From Deltaproteobacteria bacterium (GTDB taxonomy: Bacteria > SAR324 > XYD2-FULL-50-16), in NCBI GenBank assembly GCA_018645005.1, contig JABGPJ010000136.1, positions 1 through 37,386 of the forward strand: a stretch of DNA of 37,386 nucleotides, written 5' to 3'. The notes beneath the pieces were generated by a model. The model searched no databases. It worked only from the letters and a program-made list of their open reading frames with translations, and was not told the origin of the DNA. Positions within the stretch are counted from its first letter, which is position 1. Each line of letters opens with the position of its first letter. Below are positions 24,304 to 33,675 of this stretch, in pieces. The position numbers and the translations under genes were made by a program.

Positions 24304-25380
24304 ATGGCCTGGTATACTATTTACTCTGAAGCATACGCTATCAACGAAACGATTGATACCTCCCTGTTCGGAAGAAGAGCATCCAGCGGAGCTGATGCAA
24401 CTATTTATCTTTGGTTTGGTGCTGTCGTTCTAGTTTTTATCGTGATTGGTGTCGTATACAATTGGCTGAACAACAAAAAACTTCTGCAGGTTGATCAGCG
24501 ATACATGCAAAAGAAAGAAGCGGCGCGTCATAAGGGAGTTGATTTTTCTGATGATACCAGCCGCCGGATTGAAATGCTGTCAAAAATGGTGAAAATGGAT
24601 CCGGAAAAGGTCCTTTACAATAATAAAATGTTTGAAGGGGCCGTTGAAAAGTTGCGTAGAAAATCGCCTGATGATCCAATGTTGTTGAAAATACCTGAAT
24701 TGCGAGAGGATTTGGGATTTACGTTCTTTAATCGCAGAGCCCCGTTCATCAATACCCGCATGTTGCAATCCGGACAAAAGCTTCGTGTGGCTGTCAATTT
24801 CAAAGGTAAATCTCATTCTTATGTCAGCACTATAATCAATACAAATGAGGAGGAGTTCTGGGTAAAACCACCTCTTGTAAAAGGAAAAGCTATTAATCTG
24901 TCAAAATTCAAAACCTTTGATTTCAGTGTTTTTCGAAAGAATGACGGTGAATACCAGTTTACCTGTCAGTTGAAAAATCAGATCTCAACGCCAGCGAATG
25001 CACTGGTCATGATTCATGTCAACAAGATCAAGAAACTTCTGACGAGAGAAAACGATCGCTATAAACTGCATTTTAAACGCCAGTTTTTCCTCAGCGATTC
25101 AAATGCCAACAGAAGCTGTCAAGGCGTTGTTATGGATATCAGTATAGGGGGTTTAAGATTTCTTGTAAAAGAAATTCCCGAAGGAGTCGAAATTGGGATC
25201 AATGTTTTTTTCAAACTGGAAGAAGCCAATATCAAACAGGAGATTAAAGCTGAAGTTGTCAAAATAACCAGTGAAAAAGGAAAAAACTATATTCATCTTC
25301 GCTATCAGGATATGTCAGAGCTGAATCGCTTGTACCTGCAGAAGTTTGTTGCAAGTAAAGATCCGGTCAAATTGAAATAA
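24304..25380 (+). CDS. Membrane-anchored PilZ (c-di-GMP receptor) protein, YcgR-like
   Basis: The protein has a single membrane segment at about 33-55, a helical cytosolic linker, a beta-rich domain (about 150-240) in the position of the YcgR N-terminal domain, and a C-terminal PilZ domain. The two c-di-GMP-binding motifs are intact: RENDR (248-252) as RxxxR, and DISIGG (278-283) as DxSxxG. YcgR proteins slow the flagellar motor, and other PilZ proteins control exopolysaccharide or pili. A TATAAA at 24286-24291 lies so close to the ATG that the transcript could be almost leaderless, and no ribosome-binding site is visible. A PgaB-like lipoprotein gene follows after 107 bp, which hints at surface polysaccharide control. 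Confidence 0.85.
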   Translation: MAWYTIYSEAYAINETIDTSLFGRRASSGADATIYLWFGAVVLVFIVIGVVYNWLNNKKLLQVDQRYMQKKEAARHKGVDFSDDTSRRIEMLSKMVKMDPEKVLYNNKMFEGAVEKLRRKSPDDPMLLKIPELREDLGFTFFNRRAPFINTRMLQSGQKLRVAVNFKGKSHSYVSTIINTNEEEFWVKPPLVKGKAINLSKFKTFDFSVFRKNDGEYQFTCQLKNQISTPANALVMIHVNKIKKLLTRENDRYKLHFKRQFFLSDSNANRSCQGVVMDISIGGLRFLVKEIPEGVEIGINVFFKLEEANIKQEIKAEVVKITSEKGKNYIHLRYQDMSELNRLYLQKFVASKDPVKLK

Positions 25381-25487
25381 TATGGGGTTGTTTCCCTTTG
25401 AGGTGGATGATATCCGCAATTGCCTCTTTTCGAACGATAAAATGTAAAATGTCTGTTGTCAGATGATGGTTTCTGTTTAGGAGAAAA

Positions 25488-27131
25488 ATGAGTTTTACAA
25501 TCCAGAACCGCTCTCTTTTACGACTTCTTTTCCAGTTGAGCTTGAGCCTGTTTATCGCAACGAGTTGTTCCAGTAATCCTGCTCGATTGAAAGACTGGTA
25601 CGCGGAAAACTATCCCAGTCCAAAGAGACAGATTCAAAAAGAGCGACAAAAGGAGCCGCAGGAACCTGTCTCCGACAAAACCAGTCCTCGATCAGTATCG
25701 ACAAAAAAAGAGAATACAACTGATTTGCCCACTGTCCATGAAGGCCTGCAGGTGGCAAAAAACGATCACACTGGAAAAAGGATGGGCTCCCTGAAAATCA
25801 TGAAAGGATCTTTGGAAGAGCCGGTAGATCTTAAATTTGCAGCCAACAGTCCAAAACTATCGGAATACAACGTTTCATCCTTGATTGAGGGAAAACTATT
25901 TAAACTTGTTGAAGACGCCTATATAAAAAGAGATGAAAACGAGTTCACTAGGCTTTATAAGTTCTTTTTGGATTCGTTTCCCCAGAGTGGGCGAAAGAGC
26001 TATTTGGAAGAGAGGTGGCGCACTTTTTTTTATTCAGAGCAACTCGATACAGCTTCTCTAAAAGACGGCTTGGTGGAAGTGTCCTACCCAGAGGCCAAAG
26101 ATCTGGATGAATTCAACCGCTATCTGGCGAAACTGAAAAGCACCGGTATCGGATCGATTCAGCTCAATATGGTCCAAGTCCTGGAACAGCCTATATATCT
26201 ATTTGCAAAACCTGAAAATCCACTGGGATATTATTTTAACACACCAGCGGGTCCACTGGTGGATAATCTTCTTGATCAAATTACGGCACTGGCGCATGCT
26301 AATGGGCTTAAGGTGCTGATTACGTTTCCATTGCGAAATCACCCGATGCTGGGGCATCAAAGCATCATGCTGGTGGATGAGTCGTGGAATTCGATTCAAA
26401 ATAGAACTACCCCCAATGCAAAACTGGACTTGTTGAATCCACAGAGTCAAATCTATCTGACTCGATTGATTCGTTCATTGATGGCTTCGAAAATCGATGG
26501 AATCGTTTTCAAAGATGACTTTACCCACGAAATCAATGAGGGTTTCTCCGCAGTAGCTCAACATCGTTATCTGAAGATGACAGGCCGCACGATCTCGTTC
26601 AACAGTCTGTTTGTGCCGGTCAAATCCTCTGAGAACAGCAGGTTTGAGATTTTAACGGATGAAGCGTTCAATGATATAGCTGTCTGGCGTACCCGGGAAG
26701 TGAAACAACTATTGTGGGATCTTATTGCGGATATCAGAAAACAGAAGGATTCGTTCATTCTGGGGATCGAAGTGACACCAGAAATGGTGCTACAAGAAAA
26801 CCTCTCTGTGAAATGGTACTCTACAGGTTTGTCATATCTCAAAGATCTGGATCTGGATCTATTTGTCCTGAAATGGCGTAAATCGGGTTCGGATGCAGAA
26901 TCAGATATTGAGAGTTACCGGAAATCCGCCTGGAGACTTCGGGATTCAATTCTGCCAAAAGCAAGTATTTATATGAAAGTTCCGCTGAGCGCAGAAACAA
27001 ATAATGTGATTCGCTTAAATCGACGTATTCGGGAAAATGTATCGATACAGCAGGATATGAAGATGACCAAACTGGCTGTAGGGCCTGTTTCAAGGCTGAA
27101 ACAATTGGATTTTCTCTCTGATACTAATTAA
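25488..27131 (+). CDS. Lipoprotein with PgaB-like glycoside-hydrolase (GHL13-type) domain
   Basis: A signal peptide ends in a plausible lipobox before Cys27 (FIATSC), so the 547-residue protein is probably a lipoprotein. A charged low-complexity linker (about 30-100) precedes the globular part. Residues 195-540 resemble the C-terminal half of PgaB, which binds and cleaves poly-beta-1,6-N-acetylglucosamine: LKSTGIGSIQLN, QPIYLFAKPENPLGYYFNT, ANGLKVLITFP, the LLNPQSQIYLTRLIRSL helix, and IDGIVFKDDFTHEINE with adjacent acidic residues (341-345 FKDDF). The PgaB deacetylase domain is absent and no pga genes are nearby. AGGAG lies four bases before the ATG. The assignment rests on motif resemblance only. 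Confidence 0.65.
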   Translation: MSFTIQNRSLLRLLFQLSLSLFIATSCSSNPARLKDWYAENYPSPKRQIQKERQKEPQEPVSDKTSPRSVSTKKENTTDLPTVHEGLQVAKNDHTGKRMGSLKIMKGSLEEPVDLKFAANSPKLSEYNVSSLIEGKLFKLVEDAYIKRDENEFTRLYKFFLDSFPQSGRKSYLEERWRTFFYSEQLDTASLKDGLVEVSYPEAKDLDEFNRYLAKLKSTGIGSIQLNMVQVLEQPIYLFAKPENPLGYYFNTPAGPLVDNLLDQITALAHANGLKVLITFPLRNHPMLGHQSIMLVDESWNSIQNRTTPNAKLDLLNPQSQIYLTRLIRSLMASKIDGIVFKDDFTHEINEGFSAVAQHRYLKMTGRTISFNSLFVPVKSSENSRFEILTDEAFNDIAVWRTREVKQLLWDLIADIRKQKDSFILGIEVTPEMVLQENLSVKWYSTGLSYLKDLDLDLFVLKWRKSGSDAESDIESYRKSAWRLRDSILPKASIYMKVPLSAETNNVIRLNRRIRENVSIQQDMKMTKLAVGPVSRLKQLDFLSDTN

Positions 27132-27197
27132 AGAATATCTGAAAATTTTTCCGGTTGCTCCTGTGACCTATTACCCTCGTCACTGCCGGGATAGAAT

Positions 27198-28418
27198 TTA
27201 AATGAGCTGATTCATCTTGAGCATCGGCAGCATCACTGCAAGAACAATAAAGCCCACCGTAGCAGCCATCCAGAGAATCAATGCGGGTTCGAGTAGTGCA
27301 ATGGACTTCTCTAAAGACTGCTTGACCTCATTTTCCAGAATAGCGGAAACCTTATTCAACATCTTTTCCAGTTGACTGCTCTCTTCACCAACACGAATCA
27401 TTTGGATAACAGTCACAGGGAAGATATTTGCCTGTCGCAATGCTTGTGACAGATCCATCCCGCGCTTGGTTATATTCAGGGCTATCTCGTCAAACTGGTT
27501 TTCATATACCCGGTTACCCATAACCTGTTTGACAATGTCCAGGGATTGTTTCAGTTCGACGCCACTTTGCAACAATGTGCCGAGAGTCTGTGTGAACCGG
27601 AAAACGATGATTTTTTTAATGATTTTCCCGAGAACGGGTGTTTTTAGCAATGTCCAGTCTTTGATCAATTCACCTCGGCGCGATTTAACAAACCGCATCA
27701 GAAAAAATATCGCTATTCCCAATGTTAGTACAAGTTGCCAGGTGTTGTTCGTAATTATTTCGCTTAATCCGATGACCATTCGGGTGGGAAGTGGGAGTTG
27801 CACATTGAACTGCTGAAAGATAGGGATAATTTTTGGGATGATGAAGGTTACCATAAAGACAACAATCCCGAGTCCCATGAGTGTCATAATAAGTGGATAA
27901 ATCAACGCCTTCTGAATTTTGGCTTTAATCTCAGCCGTACCCTCCCTCGCTGTCGTCAAATACTGCAATACCTGATCCAACATTCCGCCCGCTTCCCCGG
28001 CATTGACCATGGCGATATACATTTTTGAAAATAGTGTTGGATGATCTTCCAGCGCAGATGCCAAAGAGCTTCCTTCAACGATTCTGGCTTTGATCAAATC
28101 GAGAATATGTTGAAACGTCGAATGTTCGCTTTCTTCAATCAGAATATCAAACGCCTTGTCATAGGGAATGCCTGTTGAGACCAGAACGGAAAGCTGTCTG
28201 GTAAAATCCGTAATGAGATCGAAAGGAACGCCCGCTCTTTTTTTGGTTAAGCCGCGATCCAAGGATCCTTTCAACTGTTCCTTAGCGCTTGATATGGATA
28301 TGAGGTGAAGTTTTTGCGACTTTATTTTTGCTGCGGCCTGTTTCAAAGTGGGGGCATCAATTTTCCCTTTTCTCTTTTTCCCGCTTTTATCGATCGCTCG
28401 ATACTCAAATAGTGCCAT
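27198..28418 (-). CDS. Type II secretion / type IV pilus inner-membrane platform protein (GspF/PilC family)
   Basis: GspF/PilC proteins form the inner-membrane platform on which the assembly ATPase builds pseudopili or pili. The N-terminal FEYRAIDKSGKKRKGKIDA segment is typical. Two homologous cytoplasmic repeats follow: FTRQLSVLVSTGIPYDKAFDIL with GEAGGMLDQVL, and FTQTLGTLLQSGVELKQSLDIV with GEESSQLEKMLNKV. Three membrane segments are visible (about 170-190, 225-240 and 375-400). At 406 residues it is full length. No other secretion or pilus gene (E, D, G, pilT) is in the window, so it is an orphan here, and GspF and PilC cannot be told apart. Confidence 0.9.
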   Translation of the reverse strand: MALFEYRAIDKSGKKRKGKIDAPTLKQAAAKIKSQKLHLISISSAKEQLKGSLDRGLTKKRAGVPFDLITDFTRQLSVLVSTGIPYDKAFDILIEESEHSTFQHILDLIKARIVEGSSLASALEDHPTLFSKMYIAMVNAGEAGGMLDQVLQYLTTAREGTAEIKAKIQKALIYPLIMTLMGLGIVVFMVTFIIPKIIPIFQQFNVQLPLPTRMVIGLSEIITNNTWQLVLTLGIAIFFLMRFVKSRRGELIKDWTLLKTPVLGKIIKKIIVFRFTQTLGTLLQSGVELKQSLDIVKQVMGNRVYENQFDEIALNITKRGMDLSQALRQANIFPVTVIQMIRVGEESSQLEKMLNKVSAILENEVKQSLEKSIALLEPALILWMAATVGFIVLAVMLPMLKMNQLI

Positions 28419-28573
28419 CTTTTATCAATGGAATTGATTGGACTTCTGAAGCCATTTAGTATTCCCATTTGTAAAATCACACAGTCGACCATAACCAGAA
28501 CAGTATTTATCCGACTGGAAGCCGAAATGTCAATCTAACAGCTTATGGAAAAATCGTTTCCGGGTACGGTTTG

Positions 28574-29944
28574 TCAGACTGTATTGGAGTATCGGACTTT
28601 GGGTGTATCGTCTTTGTTGATATAGGCATCGAAGAGCATACAGATATTTCTGACAAATACTTTACCGGTATCGGTTATGCGCAGATGATCTTCGTTGAGC
28701 TCTAACAGACCATCTTCTTGAAATTCAGCCAGCTGTGTCATTTCAGTGGGAAAGCAGGCTGCAAATTCACTATCAAATTCTGCTTTAAACTCCGCATAGG
28801 AAAGATAGAAATGGCAGATAATACGCTGGATGGTCCATTTTCTCATCAGGTCGTCCTGGCTCAGTGCCATCCCTCTGCATGCTGCAAGCCCAGTCTCATT
28901 AATCTGTTCCTGATAGGTCTTGATCCGTTTTTCGTTCTGAAGGAAATAGGGCCCGATTTCACTGATTGCAGTCATTCCGATGCCCAGGAGATCAACATTT
29001 GATTTAGGGGTGTATCCCATGAAATTTCTATTCAGCGTTCGGTTTCTCATGGCGATAGAAAGCTCATCATCCGGCAAAGCGAAGTGATCCATGCCGATAT
29101 ATTCATATCCTGCATCCGTCAGCTGACGAATGGTCTCGAAAACTAATGAGAGGCGGGTCTTTTTGTCCGGAAGCGTTTGTGGATCGATCTTTTTCTGGTG
29201 ACGCATACGCTCAGGCAGGTAGCCAAAATTATAAATAGCCAGTCGATCCGGTTTCATTTTTATGACAGTGGCCAGTGTTTGATTAAAGCTGTCCAGTGTT
29301 TGAAAAGGCAGTCCGTATATTAAATCAAAATTTATCCCCTTAAATCCGAGAGATCGAGCGGTTTGAAGGTGTTCAAACGTCATCTCTTCACTTTGAATCC
29401 GGTTGATGGCTGTTTGAACGGTGTCATCGAAATCCTGTACTCCCAGGCTCAATCGATTAAATCCCTTTTCGCTGAGAAATCTCAACTGGTCGGTCCGGAT
29501 TGTGCGAGGGTCAATTTCGATGGCAATTTCCGCATCTGTTTCAAAGGCAAAATTGGATTGAATCGTATCCAGGATTTGTTCAAACTCCTCATTTAATAAA
29601 AATGTAGGCGTCCCGCCACCAAAATGAAGTTGGCGGATCTGCTTATCGCTATGCAACAGTTTTCCGACCCGGTGGATTTCTTTGGTCAGATGCTCGACGT
29701 AGATAGCAGATTGTGACTGCTTGCGGGTGACAAGTGTATTGCATCCACAATAATAGCATCTGCTGCGGCAAAAAGGGATATGTATATAGAATGAAAGTGG
29801 CCGTTGACTGGATGTTATCTCATCAAGCCAGTTCAGCTGCAGGGATCGGTCAATATCGTGCCAGATGGGCGCTGTCGGATATGACGTGTAGCGAGGACCA
29901 CTAACACCGTATTTGTCAACAAGTTCGGGAGTTATATGCAACAT
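28574..29944 (-). CDS. hemN: Oxygen-independent coproporphyrinogen III oxidase
   Basis: HemN is a radical SAM enzyme that decarboxylates coproporphyrinogen III to protoporphyrinogen IX without oxygen, in the heme pathway. The cluster motif HIPFCRSRCYYCGCN (C59, C63, C66, plus C68) is exactly the HemN type, with the extra Cys that distinguishes it from HemW. LHFGGGTPTFL, IEIDPRTI, RLSLGVQDFD and INFDLIYGLPFQT follow, and YIGMDHFA, RNRTLNRNFMGYTP and GIGMTAIS complete the pattern. It has 456 residues, as expected. It lies 96 bp downstream of the lipoprotein gene in the same direction. Its presence points to anaerobic or microaerobic growth. Confidence 0.95.
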   Translation of the reverse strand: MLHITPELVDKYGVSGPRYTSYPTAPIWHDIDRSLQLNWLDEITSSQRPLSFYIHIPFCRSRCYYCGCNTLVTRKQSQSAIYVEHLTKEIHRVGKLLHSDKQIRQLHFGGGTPTFLLNEEFEQILDTIQSNFAFETDAEIAIEIDPRTIRTDQLRFLSEKGFNRLSLGVQDFDDTVQTAINRIQSEEMTFEHLQTARSLGFKGINFDLIYGLPFQTLDSFNQTLATVIKMKPDRLAIYNFGYLPERMRHQKKIDPQTLPDKKTRLSLVFETIRQLTDAGYEYIGMDHFALPDDELSIAMRNRTLNRNFMGYTPKSNVDLLGIGMTAISEIGPYFLQNEKRIKTYQEQINETGLAACRGMALSQDDLMRKWTIQRIICHFYLSYAEFKAEFDSEFAACFPTEMTQLAEFQEDGLLELNEDHLRITDTGKVFVRNICMLFDAYINKDDTPKVRYSNTV

Positions 29945-30040
29945 GCTTCTTAATGGTTTGACAGTCAGTTATGATGTGATTTGGAACAAAAAAGGACAGC
30001 GTCTCGGACTATAGAAGCAAAGACGGTGATCCTAAAATAT

Positions 30041-30940
30041 CTACTCATGCATTGTAAAAACCACCTGCCCCTTTTTGATTTTGGGCATATCCTTTTTATT
30101 TACCAAGACCCAGCAATCGTTTTCCATAACCTTGATCACTTCTGTCATGGCGAGTGCATTGACGTCAAAAGATACGATTCTGCGCGAGACGCCATTGACA
30201 ATTTCTGATTTGACGGTTCTTTCACGTACCTGGATCTTGCGACCCAGCTCGATACCGACACTCCTGCCCAAAGAGATCCTGGCAACCTGGTGTGCACCTC
30301 GAGTTTCCAAAATATAACCTCTGATCTGAAAATAGGTCTGAACCAGTTGCTTGAGCTTTTTGTAGGAGCGGTCAGATTTTTGCGAATCGTAGTGGATATC
30401 TTGTTGGAGTACAACCTGCCCACTATCTGTGGTGAACACAGTTAAATTGATATTCGCCTTGAAGCGATCTACATTTTCTACCATTTTGCTCTCAATGATG
30501 GTGATCTGCATTTGAGAAACAAAAGTGGCATTAACAGAGGTGCCTAGCTGAATCGCATCAGCGATGTTGCTGGTCTGAAAGTGTTTGTTTTCATCTTCCG
30601 CAAGTAGTGCATCTGTTTGCTGCTGGGAGATGATTGAGAAGTTTCCATTTTTTTCAAAGGATGAATTGATGAAATGATTAATTTCTTTTAACCGGACTTC
30701 AGTGACGGTCTGATCCTTAAAAACAAGCAGTGGCAGAAGGATATAGGGGCGAAGCACCAGTTCATCTTCGAAGGGAGGATATTGGGACTCCAGCTTGTCT
30801 GCATCGAGGATCGGAAACGACAAGGGATCAACCTTCTTAGGTGCACAACCCGATAACAGGATAATGCAACAAAAAATCAGCATGAATGGAAGCAGTGCGG
30901 TGCGCATGAAAAATCGCATTTGACTCAATGATCGTTTCAT
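30041..30940 (-). CDS. Lipoprotein of unknown function
   Basis: This is a 299-residue protein with a signal peptide and a clear lipobox LLSGC (Cys32). The mature part shows alternating beta-strands and helices, including a central segment (about 115-185) in which IQLGTSVNATFVSQMQIT and later strands suggest an alpha/beta domain, and a C-terminal region (about 215-299) with ISLGRSVGIELGRKIQVRE and a closing VNKKDMPKIKKGQVVF that looks like a small beta-barrel seen in FlgT-like or trypsin-unrelated envelope proteins. That comparison is weak. An ideal AAAGGAGG site precedes the ATG. It is followed by hemN. I do not recognise the family. Confidence 0.65.
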   Translation of the reverse strand: MKRSLSQMRFFMRTALLPFMLIFCCIILLSGCAPKKVDPLSFPILDADKLESQYPPFEDELVLRPYILLPLLVFKDQTVTEVRLKEINHFINSSFEKNGNFSIISQQQTDALLAEDENKHFQTSNIADAIQLGTSVNATFVSQMQITIIESKMVENVDRFKANINLTVFTTDSGQVVLQQDIHYDSQKSDRSYKKLKQLVQTYFQIRGYILETRGAHQVARISLGRSVGIELGRKIQVRERTVKSEIVNGVSRRIVSFDVNALAMTEVIKVMENDCWVLVNKKDMPKIKKGQVVFTMHE

Positions 30941-31145
30941 TTGTGGCCTCCTTTAATGTGAATCAGAAAAGTTCATTTCAAATTGTGAAATATTTGTTTT
31001 TTTGGCGCGCGACATATTTCTTGATGGAAATGTTTCTGGGCAACAATATGGATATAAGGATTGTTCTAAAACGACAGAGCGTCTCACTTCTACGTTCTGA
31101 ATGACGAACATTTGGGATCCCCTGAGAAATGCCAAAGTGATTAGA

Positions 31146-31174
31146 TTATAACCGAATGGCGGCCGAAAATAAAG
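31146..31174 (-). promoter_or_regulatory. Candidate promoter for the lipoprotein gene
   Basis: A consensus TATAAT on the minus strand (31146-31151) has a weak TTTATT box 17 bp upstream (31169-31174). It would give a leader of about 200 bases. The rest of the 340-bp gap (30941-31279) contains a hairpin at 31219-31256, where CCTGTC pairs with GACAGG just after the antiporter gene, without a T-run. Confidence 0.3.
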
Positions 31175-31279
31175 CCTGAGTTATCAGCCTGGGATTGGAT
31201 TTATTCATCGATAATCTACCTGTCCTGGCTGAAAAGCACGCCAACCAGCAGACAGGATGTTATCAGCGGGGCTCGAAAA

Positions 31280-32806
31280 TTATAACAGCATAAACAAAAA
31301 TCCCATGATGATCGTAGGGATAAGGGCTCCCAGGAGAAGTCCCAGTGGAGAAAAACCATTGGAAAAGAATTTCTGTAGAATAGATAATCCGGCTGGGTTG
31401 GGTGCATTGGCTATGACAGTCAACCCCCCACCGGTGACCGCTCCGGCAACAACCGCGTATTTCATCGAATCCGTCAAATCCGGGACCAACGCGGCCAAAT
31501 ATGTAATGGCGGCGTTATCGTTAAAGGCAGTCAACACGGTTGCCCCAACCATCAAGGGAACCTCACTCAAGCTTCCCAGTATCGGGGCGATCCACCACTT
31601 CTGCAATCCGCCATGTATGACCAGCCCCGCTAGAAAAAATCCCACCAACAGCGCAGGTTTTAAGTTGGTTCGGTTTTGATGATGTGCTGTGGACTCCACA
31701 AATCCGAGGAAGCAGAGAAAACCGGCTATGAAAAGTGATGGATAGTGCGCAAATCTGACGGTCCAAATCATCAGTAGTACATGAACCAGTGTGACACCCA
31801 TGGGAACTTTATCATCTCGCATATCCCATTTTATCAAGTGTCTTGATCCGTCCGACTCCTTTAGATCTTTCAATTGCCCAAATTCGTTCCTGAAGACGAA
31901 AAAATAGATCGTGTTGGCGATAAGAATCCCCAGAACTGCTTTCCAACCGAAATTTGAAAACATGAATCCCATACTCCAGCCCCATTTTCCTGCAACCATA
32001 AGTACAGGTGGTGCAGCAAAATGTGTCAGCGTTCCACCAACAGAAATATTGACAAATAAAAGACCGATTGTTGCGTAGGCAAAACGTTTGCTGGGCTCTC
32101 TCGCATAAAACTCTTTCGCTAGTATGAGTGCAGAAATAGTCATTGCTGCAGGCTCTGTTATTAAAGAACCCAGAATCGGTCCAACCGTTAGAATTGTGAA
32201 CCACATTGCCGCTGAAGAGCCCCTGCCCAGCTTTGAAATAGCCTTCAGTGATTGCTCTGCAAATCGCATGATAGGCCGTGCTGCCGCTAAAGTCATGATA
32301 ACGACCACAAACATCGGCTCAGTGTAGTTTATGGAGCTGAAGTAAGATATAGACGCATCCAGGCCGTAAAAGTAGGCAATTGACCAGAAAACCGGAAGTA
32401 CCCAGAGACCAAAAACCACTTCGATTTCTCCAAAAAAATGAAACAATTGTGAGAGAAAGCTGACCTCTTCAAGGACATCACCGGTATATTGAATATCCTG
32501 CTTTTTCCGCCTCATTTTTTCTTTGTGCTTTTCCTGCAGATAGTGAGATACTTTTTGAAACTTACTGGCCATGAATGTATGGATAATTGCCCCTAAAAAA
32601 AGCAGTGTAACCATCAGGTTCAGAGGTTCCTGTTGAACCCGATGTGACAGAATTGCGCCGATATCACTCAAATGGCTGTCATTGTAGCTTGAAAGAGTTG
32701 GTGGGAAATTAATTTTCCCAGAGTGAGCTCCACTGGAAGCGATGAGTGTGATCGGCAGAATCATACTGATTAAGAAAATTGTAATCCAGTATCTCTTGCG
32801 TTTCAT
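31280..32806 (-). CDS. Putative Na+/H+ antiporter (Na_H_antiport_3 type)
   Basis: The 508-residue protein has an N-terminal signal-like segment and about eleven further hydrophobic segments, with a charged cytoplasmic loop near residues 82-110. It resembles the family annotated as putative Na+/H+ antiporter (former DUF1504): segments such as FGEIEVVFGLWVLP, PILGSLITEPAAMTISALIL, FVNISVGGTLTHFAAPPVLM and TVLTAFNDNAAITYLAALVP carry Glu, Thr, Asn and Asp residues inside membrane regions, as in NhaD-like ion transporters. Ion specificity is not proven. A GAGGA site lies just before the ATG. It is a single gene, possibly marking a salt-containing habitat. Confidence 0.75.
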   Translation of the reverse strand: MKRKRYWITIFLISMILPITLIASSGAHSGKINFPPTLSSYNDSHLSDIGAILSHRVQQEPLNLMVTLLFLGAIIHTFMASKFQKVSHYLQEKHKEKMRRKKQDIQYTGDVLEEVSFLSQLFHFFGEIEVVFGLWVLPVFWSIAYFYGLDASISYFSSINYTEPMFVVVIMTLAAARPIMRFAEQSLKAISKLGRGSSAAMWFTILTVGPILGSLITEPAAMTISALILAKEFYAREPSKRFAYATIGLLFVNISVGGTLTHFAAPPVLMVAGKWGWSMGFMFSNFGWKAVLGILIANTIYFFVFRNEFGQLKDLKESDGSRHLIKWDMRDDKVPMGVTLVHVLLMIWTVRFAHYPSLFIAGFLCFLGFVESTAHHQNRTNLKPALLVGFFLAGLVIHGGLQKWWIAPILGSLSEVPLMVGATVLTAFNDNAAITYLAALVPDLTDSMKYAVVAGAVTGGGLTVIANAPNPAGLSILQKFFSNGFSPLGLLLGALIPTIIMGFLFMLL

Positions 32807-33675
32807 TCTTTATCCTCTCTAGAGTGTTTTTATGAGTTTGATAAATTCAGAAATAACAACAGGCTGCATGAACGGATGCTATTCGATGCCAAATTTGCTG
32901 TAATTTTATATCAGCAATATTTTGATGTTCCTCGAAAGTACCTTTAAAGTCAAATTCATTGCCCTTTTTTCTTCCCTGCCATTAGAAGATTGAAAAAAAA
33001 TTAGGCGCACTGTTTTGTTGAGTCTTGCATAGAACTTCTATCTTTCCAATCATCGGTCATCAAAGTTGGAAGCTAGAGAATCGTACAAATTCCATGTTGA
33101 ACGCAGACTGGTTTTTTCATGGCCAGATTGAGCACAAATAATTCAATATTTTTATGAAAGTCGATGCTATCTGGCGGAACCTATTTCGTGTGACCACAAG
33201 TTTTTAAGCTTGCCCTCAGACAAATGTTAATCCATACAAATCTTAGTGCGATGCATGTCGATAAATGTCGATGCAGGAGATCAGAATTGCTAAAAGTGGT
33301 CTACATTCTATCGCGACTGAACCTTGCTTACCATAAATTGATGTATAAATATAAATAGTTAATGACATACCCCCAATTGATAAATTGTGATTTCCATTTG
33401 CTTTAATCAGGTTATTTCAATAGACTCATTCTTTGTTAAACATAATCACTGAATTGAAAAAAGATTCAGATTTGCCCCATTCATTGACCCTGATGCCAAA
33501 AGAAATATTCATCGTTTTTATGAGTCGATCTTTTTCCTGTTTTCAACAGATCGGGTCCTTTTTCGATTAGAAACTGAATATTCTTGTTTGGTGAAGTGCA
33601 CATAAATATATCTGATTTAAAACTATTGACATTCTTTTCAAGAGTACGTATGTTCACTTTAAAAGCTTTGAGATA
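32807..33675. other. AT-rich non-coding region upstream of copy B and recA
   Basis: No open reading frame, tRNA or rRNA is supported. Visible items are a tandem pair of ATGTCGAT octamers (33255-33262 and 33265-33272), flanked by TGCAT and ATGCA, and a good promoter at 33626-33654 described separately. The remainder shows nothing recognisable. Confidence 0.6.
33626..33654 (+). promoter_or_regulatory. Strong-looking sigma-70 promoter reading into MITE-like copy B
   Basis: A perfect TTGACA (33626-33631) and TATGTT (33649-33654) are spaced by exactly 17 bp. Transcription would start near 33661 and run straight into the structured repeat and towards recA, whose start codon is about 350 bp further on. 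Confidence 0.5.

Noticed and set aside
27151-27189. Nested CCGG and GTGAC hairpins between the convergent lipoprotein and gspF genes
   Set aside because: A terminator function is plausible from position, but neither strand shows a proper T-run after the stem.
30953-31135. 60-codon minus-strand open frame directly before the lipoprotein gene
   Set aside because: Its composition is not protein-like, it has no ribosome-binding site, and it fills a leader region that contains the lipoprotein's own signals.
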